From Tritrichomonas musculus (taxonomy: Eukaryota > Parabasalia > Tritrichomonadida > Tritrichomonadidae), in contig JAPFFF010000011.1 in the NCBI GenBank assembly GCA_039105265.1, positions 2,976,001-3,040,000 on the forward strand: DNA of 64,000 nt, in the 5' to 3' direction. Shown piece after piece: positions 58,150 to 64,000 of this stretch. Both the position numbers and the translations under genes were made by a program. Positions within the stretch are counted from its first letter, which is position 1, and the number at the start of each line of letters is the position of its first letter. The notes under the pieces are model-generated. The model saw only the letters and a list, made by a program, of their open reading frames with translations. It had not been told where the DNA came from and ran no database searches.

Positions 58150-58401
58150 ATGGGTATTGGCATCTTCAAGAAGATTAAGAACGCTTTCAAGAACGTCGGC
58201 AGTAAGCTCAAGAATGCAGCTCAAACTGTCATCCGCAACATCCCAAGGGCAGTTGATATTGGAAAGGGGATCATCAATAGGATCAAGCCAATCGCCGACT
58301 TCATACCAGGTGTTGGACCAGTTGTAGACACCATCAGCACTGGACTCAATTACGTAAGCAAAGCTAATGATATAGGCAAATCCATACTGGACAAGGTTTG
58401 A
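58150..58401 (+). CDS. Small amphipathic Polinton protein, possible minor capsid/membrane-active
   Basis: 83 residues from the ATG at 58150. N-terminal basic amphipathic helix (MGIGIFKKIKNAFKNVGSKL), then a Gly/Pro/Val-rich hydrophobic stretch (IADFIPGVGPVVDTISTGLN) and a second helix. Small proteins of this character beside the capsid gene recall membrane-disrupting minor capsid proteins such as adenovirus pVI. No sequence family is recognised, so this is inference from composition and place. Confidence 0.55.
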   Translation: MGIGIFKKIKNAFKNVGSKLKNAAQTVIRNIPRAVDIGKGIINRIKPIADFIPGVGPVVDTISTGLNYVSKANDIGKSILDKV

Positions 58402-58433
58402 TCATCATAGAATATCCACATACATATGAATAT

Positions 58434-58440
58434 ATTTTTG
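58434..58440 (+). promoter_or_regulatory. ATTTTTG promoter-like motif before the 58.5-kb gene
   Basis: ATTTTTG, 33 bases upstream of the ATG at 58474; spacing is longer than at other genes of the element. Confidence 0.35.
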
Positions 58441-58473
58441 TCCGTTTTGAAATGAATACGATAATATGATATT

Positions 58474-58893
58474 ATGGTTATAAATGATAACAAGATGGAG
58501 CAACGCACGTTCAACTCAGTAGAGGAGTTCGACCTGTTCTACCAGAAGTACAAGGATATGTTCAATGAGAAGACCACCAATTACCTCAATAAAACCTACA
58601 AAATAATCACCCCCGAATGCGAGTACAGGATTACCAAACGCACTGGCAAGGATGGCTCTAGTAATGTGTTTCTCAAGAAGATCACCAAGCCAGCCGATAG
58701 TGACAACCTGGTGGAGATCCAATTGGCAAGCATTCGAGCTGACATCAATGCATTGCAGTCAACAGTTGATGAATACACCAAACGGATTACCACTCTGGAG
58801 AACACCATTGGCGTGATCACCACAAAAATAAATCAGCTCACCAGTACTGTGAATGAGTGTACTGATGCAGTGAACAGTCTCCTGAGGCATTAG
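58474..58893 (+). CDS. Polinton coiled-coil protein, 139 aa
   Basis: ATG at 58474. The N-terminal half is a small globular unit (FNSVEEFDLFYQKYKDMFNE, YKIITPECEYRITKRTG). The C-terminal 55 residues are a heptad coiled coil (LQSTVDEYTKRITTLENTIG). Its stop overlaps the end of the convergent small ORF by a few bases. A trimeric spike or tape-like role is possible; unknown. Confidence 0.6.
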   Translation: MVINDNKMEQRTFNSVEEFDLFYQKYKDMFNEKTTNYLNKTYKIITPECEYRITKRTGKDGSSNVFLKKITKPADSDNLVEIQLASIRADINALQSTVDEYTKRITTLENTIGVITTKINQLTSTVNECTDAVNSLLRH

Positions 58894-59117
58894 ATCTTGG
58901 AATTATTTGGGATTACCTGGTGATTGAGTGAGTGGTGTAGAGTTGATGATGTTGACTTGATGATTGGGTCATGCACAACACACCCCTTATCTTCATATTT
59001 TGGGACTGTGGGTTTGGTACAACTCATAGTTCGCCTATTTCGCATGTGACGTTCCAGGTGATTGAAATACGTGAGCCCATTTGAATCTCTTAATACACGG
59101 CGTTCCTCATATGACAT
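58890..59117 (-). CDS. Small basic Polinton ORF, 75 aa
   Basis: ATG at 59117. Begins YEERRVLRDSNGLTYFNHLE and is rich in His, Arg, Ser and Thr. Its ends fit the compact pattern of the element (convergent overlap on one side, divergent 34-bp gap on the other). No family; existence is moderately supported by position. Confidence 0.4.
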   Translation of the reverse strand: MSYEERRVLRDSNGLTYFNHLERHMRNRRTMSCTKPTVPKYEDKGCVVHDPIIKSTSSTLHHSLNHQVIPNNSKI

Positions 59118-59151
59118 TTAATCTTGAAAAAACACTTTTTTTCATATCTAA

Positions 59152-59385
59152 ATGACTGAATTGGGTGAATACAAGAAGGAGATTCCAGAGCTTAAGCGCA
59201 TCAAACATGATCTCAAGGAGAAGTGCTATATGTATAAGGGCCACCTCAATAACATCAAAGGGGGTATGCTGGGTAGCAATGGACTAGCCGTTCGTGAATC
59301 ACTGATTGAGGATATCAATAGTCTGAAGGAGAAGGTCGCCAAACTCGAGAATGAGCTCGCTGAATTATCAAGCGATAACCACTAA
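59152..59385 (+). CDS. Small Polinton coiled-coil ORF, 77 aa
   Basis: ATG at 59152. Two charged helices (GEYKKEIPELKRIKHDLKEK and LIEDINSLKEKVAKLENELA) with clear heptads. Located between the small basic ORF and the integrase. Function unknown. Confidence 0.5.
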   Translation: MTELGEYKKEIPELKRIKHDLKEKCYMYKGHLNNIKGGMLGSNGLAVRESLIEDINSLKEKVAKLENELAELSSDNH

Positions 59386-59482
59386 ATATGGGGTCGACGG
59401 TAGATTTCCCGCAGACCCAGATTTCATGGAGATAACCACTAATTCCTGGAACAGCAATTTTGCTGTCCCGATTGAGACCACT

Positions 59483-59489
59483 ATTTTTG
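59483..59489 (+). promoter_or_regulatory. ATTTTTG promoter-like motif before the integrase
   Basis: ATTTTTG, 8 bases upstream of the ATG at 59498. Confidence 0.5.
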
Positions 59490-59497
59490 CACATTAA

Positions 59498-60724
59498 ATG
59501 ACTGACAACAGGAAATCGTTCAAGATATTCGACAATAAGTACAATTCGCTGCTCAAGTACCCATTCAAATCCAAGATATCGAAATTGGACCCATCGCAGT
59601 TCATCATCAACCCAGAAACTCATCATGAGCCATTCGTGAAGGACTTCAAATTGAAATCATGCAGTCCCTATTCAAAACCGGATTTCTCATTGGAACCCGG
59701 ATGCTGGGAAGTCGATTTGATGTTTGCGAATTACACCACAAGGGCTAATGGAACCGAATCCGTGGTAGTCCATGAAACCATTTACCTCATCATGGTGAAT
59801 GTCAACACACGGTATCTAATTGTGGAACCGCTTAAGAACAGACTAGCTGATACCATCAAGACTGCATACACCAAAATCATTCTTGAGAAATACGATGACT
59901 TCAAATTCAATACCATCAAATGCGATGGTGAGAATAACCTACTCAAAGTGCTTGATATACTTGGCCGCTACAATCCATCCAGAAATAAATACAGAGGTAC
60001 CAAAAATGTGTTGATTGACCGCAATGCAGTGATTGTCGATAAATCCAAACACAACAACGCTCACAAAATCGTTGATGCAACCATCAGGACACTCCGTAAT
60101 GCATTCGGTTTAGATAATCGTCGGATTGGAGACCCATACCTGATGCAACAGATGGTACACTTCTATAACAACACACCACATCGGTCTCTACGAATGCCCA
60201 ATCCCAATTATCCAGGTGATGGAATCCAATATGACCCGTATCTAGCAAGGGAACCCAAGTGGATATACTACACACCCAATCAAATGCAGCACAACCCAGA
60301 TTTGGAATGGAGATACATCAGGGATTGCCAACGGCGGCTACGTCGAGTCAAAAATAATATGCAAATGGGTGGACTACTGAGCTATCGCAAGGGCAATATC
60401 ATATTGGTCCATTACGATACATCCAAAACTGAGAAGAAGCATGAGAAGCATAGGCGCATATTCAATGAGATTGCCGAATTCATTAGATACCATAATGGGA
60501 ACGTCGAATGTAAACTGCTGAAGCCATATCGTAGATTCCAGTTGAATGATGATAATCAAGCAGGAACTGCGTTCTATGTACCGTATACCAAAACCACAAC
60601 TGGTCGAATACCTAAGTCTGATGATGAGCGAGCTACCGTAACTGTCCCCATTATGTATACCCGATTCGTGGCACCCAATTATGCATCACTAGGTAAAGCC
60701 TATAAGCAGTACTTTGCTATCTAA
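59498..60724 (+). CDS. Polinton integrase (retroviral-type, rve fold)
   Basis: 408 residues, ATG at 59498. The RNase-H-like core runs from about residue 65 to 240: CWEVDLMFANYTTRANGTES, IYLIMVNVNTRYLIVEPLKN, FNTIKCDGENNLL, and the typical late helix followed by MQQMVHFYNNTPHRSLRMPN. The YNNTPHRSL segment is a hallmark of retroviral and Polinton integrases. The C-terminal 150 residues include a small beta domain (YRKGNIILVHYD) like the integrase C-terminal or chromo-like domain. It inserts the element DNA into the host genome. It is followed after 3 bp by the next gene. Confidence 0.85.
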   Translation: MTDNRKSFKIFDNKYNSLLKYPFKSKISKLDPSQFIINPETHHEPFVKDFKLKSCSPYSKPDFSLEPGCWEVDLMFANYTTRANGTESVVVHETIYLIMVNVNTRYLIVEPLKNRLADTIKTAYTKIILEKYDDFKFNTIKCDGENNLLKVLDILGRYNPSRNKYRGTKNVLIDRNAVIVDKSKHNNAHKIVDATIRTLRNAFGLDNRRIGDPYLMQQMVHFYNNTPHRSLRMPNPNYPGDGIQYDPYLAREPKWIYYTPNQMQHNPDLEWRYIRDCQRRLRRVKNNMQMGGLLSYRKGNIILVHYDTSKTEKKHEKHRRIFNEIAEFIRYHNGNVECKLLKPYRRFQLNDDNQAGTAFYVPYTKTTTGRIPKSDDERATVTVPIMYTRFVAPNYASLGKAYKQYFAI

Positions 60725-60727
60725 TAA

Positions 60728-61060
60728 ATGCCAAAGCGCTATTTCCATACACAGACCACCGAGTTTAAGCTACCTGAGGACTTCATATATAGTCGCAATA
60801 AGAAGTACATCGTAGTGCAGTATGTAGGTGCTATCCTGAATAAGACCATCATCGGTGATTTGATGGTACACTCGGATATTGTTGAATTCGACCCATACTG
60901 TGACCACTTCATAATGCTAGCCAACAGACGGCAAACCAAGTATCGCAAATATGAGATGCTCAATAGGACCAAGCGGGATTTCAAAATATGGTTCACAGAC
61001 CTGTATGGTAATGAGATAAAACCCGATGCATTCGTGCTATCGTGTTTGCTAATCTATTGA
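60728..61060 (+). CDS. Polinton protein of unknown function, 110 aa
   Basis: ATG at 60728, three bases after the integrase stop, so it may be co-transcribed. The sequence looks beta-rich (NKKYIVVQYVGAILNKTIIG, DFKIWFTDLYGNEIKPDAFV), compatible with a small jelly roll such as a penton-like protein, but no family is recognised. Confidence 0.6.
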   Translation: MPKRYFHTQTTEFKLPEDFIYSRNKKYIVVQYVGAILNKTIIGDLMVHSDIVEFDPYCDHFIMLANRRQTKYRKYEMLNRTKRDFKIWFTDLYGNEIKPDAFVLSCLLIY

Positions 61061-61086
61061 CCACCGTATGGCCCATATAGGAGTTT

Positions 61087-61093
61087 ATTTTTG
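61087..61093 (+). promoter_or_regulatory. ATTTTTG promoter-like motif before the Pro-rich gene
   Basis: ATTTTTG, 5 bases upstream of the ATG at 61099. Confidence 0.5.
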
Positions 61094-61098
61094 GGTAA

Positions 61099-62634
61099 AT
61101 GAATGGAAAAATATACCTATATCCAGGTCAATATAAAAGCATTGAAAATAAATATATAAATGGGGTATATGCTAGTCATACAAATGACAATAAGTATATA
61201 TTCGTTAAAGATATAGGTCTACCCAAAATCGTAAGCTCTATGCGTGGAGGTTCACTTGAACCCAAATTACATGGCTTCCTATTCTTCCTAAGGAATTATG
61301 AGAGAGAACCCAGTATTATTTGGGATGAAGCTGAAACATCAAATGGTATACGGTTTGTATATTTTCTTCGAGAAAACAATAATTTTATGCAGCTGCCAAA
61401 TAATGTATTTATTGCTGCCCCATATGATGAATTCGACAGTATAGTCCGTAAAAATGTTATCGTACGTTCAGGTGTTTATGATAATGAGAGATTTAATATA
61501 CCAATACTCCATCACAAGGAATATATTCCTGATATTGTGATCAAACATCTACCTCCAACTCCAGACCCCAAACGCCAAAATGACAAATACCATCAATACT
61601 TTGCACCTCAACCAATGCAACCAACAGGGGTAATCCCACGTCCAATGCAACCAACAGCAGGAGATCCAAGCGAAGTCCCTATCGCAGCACCCCCAATGCA
61701 ACCTCCACGTCCAATGCAACCAACAGGGGTAATCCCACGTCCAATGCAACCTCCATTTGTGAAGCCACCTCCAGTTCCTCCATATGTTCCTCCATATGCA
61801 CCCCCAGGAGATCCAAGCGAAGTCCCTATCATGCAACCAACAGGGGTAATCCCACGTTCAATACCACCTCCTCCTCCTCCTCCAAATGCACCCCAATTTG
61901 TACCCCCACCTCCAATGCGAGTTGATGCATCAACATATAAATCACCACCGATTAGGTTTGATATGTCTACAATCACAACACCATCATTGGGTCGTAAATC
62001 CCCTAAGCGCGACAGTTCTAAAACACCATCCAGGCATACCTCCCGTAATGCCTCCCCCAAGCGTGACTCCACCAATACGATTGTATCAATCTCTAGTGAT
62101 GATGAGAGCAGTGATGAGATTAGTGATGCTGAGAGCAGTGATGGTATTGAGTTTACAGAATCAGTGATACCCGAAGCTCGACCCCGAAGTAATAATAAGC
62201 AGAATTTCAATGAAAAAATATTTGATCCAAACACATATGCTCAACCTGGCAAACCAGCACCTGGAAACCCAGTTCTGGAACCTACTATACCACAAACCGT
62301 ACCAATTCGAATGGTTAAGAAGAATGGTTCCGTACAAGAGTACAATGTCTATACAAAATCATTGCCAGCTCTCAAGCAACACGCTAAGCGAGTCACAAAC
62401 AGTCATCCTAAATCACCATCACGTGAATCCACAGATGGTAATCGCGATAGACTGGTAAGCTTTGGTAAATCATTTTATATAGAAGGTACTCCAAAAACCA
62501 GTGGGAATATTGATGATCCCACATTCATATACGAGCCAATGGAAGTCATTAAATCGACTGACCAACAACAGGATGAAACGGCAAAAATAATGGCTAACAA
62601 TAGGTTTTATCAAAGAAAATATCATAAGGAGTAA
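61099..62634 (+). CDS. Polinton Pro-rich repeat protein, 511 aa
   Basis: ATG at 61099. The first 165 residues form a globular domain (KIYLYPGQYKSIENKYINGV, IRFVYFLRENNNFMQLPNNV). A Pro-rich middle carries repeats such as MQPTGVIPRPMQP and GDPSEVPI. Then follow Ser/Asp-rich acidic and basic disordered parts. It looks like a structural or tegument-like protein; no family is recognised. It converges on the next gene with a 4-bp gap. Confidence 0.65.
   Translation: MNGKIYLYPGQYKSIENKYINGVYASHTNDNKYIFVKDIGLPKIVSSMRGGSLEPKLHGFLFFLRNYEREPSIIWDEAETSNGIRFVYFLRENNNFMQLPNNVFIAAPYDEFDSIVRKNVIVRSGVYDNERFNIPILHHKEYIPDIVIKHLPPTPDPKRQNDKYHQYFAPQPMQPTGVIPRPMQPTAGDPSEVPIAAPPMQPPRPMQPTGVIPRPMQPPFVKPPPVPPYVPPYAPPGDPSEVPIMQPTGVIPRSIPPPPPPPNAPQFVPPPPMRVDASTYKSPPIRFDMSTITTPSLGRKSPKRDSSKTPSRHTSRNASPKRDSTNTIVSISSDDESSDEISDAESSDGIEFTESVIPEARPRSNNKQNFNEKIFDPNTYAQPGKPAPGNPVLEPTIPQTVPIRMVKKNGSVQEYNVYTKSLPALKQHAKRVTNSHPKSPSRESTDGNRDRLVSFGKSFYIEGTPKTSGNIDDPTFIYEPMEVIKSTDQQQDETAKIMANNRFYQRKYHKE
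61615..61857 (+). repeat. In-gene short repeats
   Basis: A 27-bp unit starting ATGCAACCAACAGGGGTAAT occurs exactly at 61615, 61714 and 61831. A 24-bp unit starting GGAGATCCAAGCGAAGTCCC occurs at 61660 and 61807. They encode the MQPTGVIPR and GDPSEVPI repeats. Confidence 0.85.
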
Positions 62635-62638
62635 TTGT

Positions 62639-63502
62639 CTAATAATAGTTATTTTTCGCATTAACCAAAACTTTGGCTTCATCACGACGTTTATTTTTGG
62701 CTACTTCTGCTTCCGCCTTATACTTCATATATCCACTCTTTGGTTGATATATGATATTTTGAATATGGACTGAAACCATTTGGGACCAATCCTTCTTGAT
62801 ATCCTGTAATTGACCAGCATACATATCATTAGCAAGATCTTCAAATGGTGCTGGTTGATTACGAGTCCTTTTCATTCCATCTTGTAATGCCATACCAAAG
62901 CCCCAGTCAAATATAATTGTTTCTATAAAACCGATTAATTGTTGGAGTTTTGGATGCCATTTACTACCGTCTTCTTCAATCAAGTCTCCAGTTTCTAGAT
63001 TAACAGCTGTGCCTATAGTTTCTTTTACAAACTTTACAACAGCAGGACCCAAACTTGCATTATATTTATCCTTATTTACACGACGCCATGTAGCCCATTG
63101 TGCATATGTAAGGAATTTTCCACCAAATTCTTGTGATTGTTCAACAGAATACTTCATTGGTTGGTCGAAATAGTATATGAATATGGTATTAGCAACAGTA
63201 AGATAATTGGTAGCTCTCTTGAGAGTCTGAATAACGGGATCAGAATAAGCATCGCTATTCCAAAACAACCTCCATACATGTGAGAATGCAGAAGCCCAAT
63301 ATCCATTAGGTGTGAGTCGCTTACTGATACGTGGCTTTGGTAATCCCTTTTTACCATATACAGACGTTAGTTTTTGCATATCTTCTAGTTTCTGAAAGTA
63401 CATATTTGCCTTCTCTCCAATTAACACTATCGATTGATTTACTAAATTGTTTAGCAAGCCATTCATTAAATGGTTCCTTAAGTCTATCCTCTCTTGTCGC
63501 AT
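62639..63502 (-). CDS. Polinton protein of unknown function (one part)
   Basis: A long open frame of about 287 codons rich in aromatic residues (SAFSHVWRLFWNSDAYSD, GKFLTYAQWATWRRVNKDKY). It overlaps the upstream open frame at 63351-64000 on the same strand and probably belongs to the same gene in a broken copy (about one break). No family recognised. Confidence 0.5.
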   Translation of the reverse strand: MRQERIDLRNHLMNGLLNNLVNQSIVLIGEKANMYFQKLEDMQKLTSVYGKKGLPKPRISKRLTPNGYWASAFSHVWRLFWNSDAYSDPVIQTLKRATNYLTVANTIFIYYFDQPMKYSVEQSQEFGGKFLTYAQWATWRRVNKDKYNASLGPAVVKFVKETIGTAVNLETGDLIEEDGSKWHPKLQQLIGFIETIIFDWGFGMALQDGMKRTRNQPAPFEDLANDMYAGQLQDIKKDWSQMVSVHIQNIIYQPKSGYMKYKAEAEVAKNKRRDEAKVLVNAKNNYY

Positions 63503-64000
63503 GGGTTGTTTTCCACACTTTCTTGTATGGTGATGCGAGAACTAGCTTATAACCATTAACAATTGCAGGAACACCTCGTTTATCTACTAGGACAATATCA
63601 TCAACCTGGTCTCCATTGAGGTCGGTGATTCTATTATGTAATGGGTCTCGTGCGTTCGTGCCTAATAATCTATATTTGGGAGTTCCATCTTTATCCAAAT
63701 GGTTTTTGCAATATTCCTCTGCTGTGTCACGTGAAGCAGCATTTGGAATATACTTAACTCTGTAGTTCCCATTAATGATGATATCGAGGAAATTCTGTTT
63801 GCGTTGAGCTGAATTACCTGTTAATGATAATGAACCATACCTATCACTTATACGGTCTGTTATGACACCATAATTCAAATCACCACGAGGTCCTCTACTG
63901 GAACTCTGAATATGAGCCTTGGGCTCATAAAAAGCAAGCTCTTCACTATTACTGATTTTTGTAGGTCTTAAGACTGATTCTGGTGCAATGTGGAGTTCGT
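63351..64000 (-). CDS. Polinton protein of unknown function (upstream part, cut by window edge)
   Basis: Open from the window edge. Contains a calcium-loop-like stretch DLNGDQVDDIVLVD, typical of FG-GAP or dockerin-like DxNxDxxxD loops, and a basic region. Extends beyond 64000. Virion structural role is possible; unknown. Confidence 0.5.
   Translation of the reverse strand, partial: ELHIAPESVLRPTKISNSEELAFYEPKAHIQSSSRGPRGDLNYGVITDRISDRYGSLSLTGNSAQRKQNFLDIIINGNYRVKYIPNAASRDTAEEYCKNHLDKDGTPKYRLLGTNARDPLHNRITDLNGDQVDDIVLVDKRGVPAIVNGYKLVLASPYKKVWKTTHATREDRLKEPFNEWLAKQFSKSIDSVNWREGKYVLSETRRYAKTNVCIW

Larger units (their letters stand above)
49302..64000. mobile_element. Maverick/Polinton (virus-like DNA transposon), partial, cut by window end
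   Basis: Identified by the combination of a packaging ATPase (54248-55273), a double-jelly-roll type major capsid protein (56150-58102) and a retroviral-type integrase (59498-60724), plus a fibre-like protein and roughly ten small or unknown genes. This is the Maverick family known from Trichomonas. Gene strands alternate and ends overlap. DNA polymerase B and the cysteine protease are not in view and probably lie beyond 64000. The left TIR is not placed; it should lie between 48.7 and 49.3 kb. Most frames are intact, so the copy is probably young; I estimate two to four breaks in the visible part. Confidence 0.88.

Noticed and set aside
1-64000. CRISPR arrays or bacterial-type operons
   Set aside because: No regularly spaced direct repeats with unique spacers, and the gene content is clearly eukaryotic.

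Overview
The window looks like nuclear DNA of a trichomonad (Parabasalia), most likely Tritrichomonas or a close relative. Host genes are AT-rich, nearly intronless, tightly packed on both strands and use the standard code (TGA is a real stop). One ankyrin gene carries an intron with the trichomonad signature: GTATGT at the 5' end and CTAAC placed a fixed few bases before the 3' AG. The right end is a Maverick/Polinton, an element abundant in trichomonads. Species cannot be settled from sequence reading alone.

Host region, about 1-47.6 kb. In order: 5' part of a CCT chaperonin subunit (zeta-like), a BTB protein, a repeat-motif protein, an unknown gene, a 1.38-kb terminal-inverted-repeat (TIR) element, a LisH protein, an armadillo protein, a carboxylesterase, a damaged ankyrin gene, a cyclin, three unknown genes, a PH-RhoGAP-SH3 protein, a two-RRM protein, MOB1, a CPAP/SAS-4-like protein, a glycosyltransferase-like membrane protein, PDCD5, a capping-enzyme-like protein with a dead guanylyltransferase half, a CDK20-like kinase, a UEV/MMS2 protein, a SAMHD1-like dNTPase, V-ATPase subunit F, a DZIP1-like protein, a DYRK kinase, a CAMK-like kinase, SNU23, a GYF protein, a TMEM43-like protein, an EB1-like protein and a coiled-coil protein. 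Several of these (SAS-4/CPAP, CDK20, DZIP1, EB1, LisH, perhaps the 2.6-kb gene) belong to families that build or regulate basal bodies, flagella and microtubules.

Transition, 47.6-49.3 kb. No gene. Two adjacent inverted-repeat elements lie here, one of 0.84 kb and one of 0.25 kb with TTAA at both ends, followed by a hairpin-forming segment. The Polinton edge is probably nearby but I could not place it.

Polinton, about 49.3 kb to the window end (cut by the right edge). It carries a packaging ATPase, a major capsid protein, a retroviral-type integrase, a long trimeric-fibre-like protein and about ten small or unknown proteins. Genes alternate strand with overlapping ends, and several start codons share an upstream ATTTTTG motif. 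DNA polymerase B and the protease are not in the window. It looks mosaic: 49.3-53.1 kb is AT-rich, 53.7-61 kb is visibly richer in GC, and two diverged copies of one gene occur. Most frames are long and open, so it is probably fairly young, with perhaps two to four breaks in what is visible.
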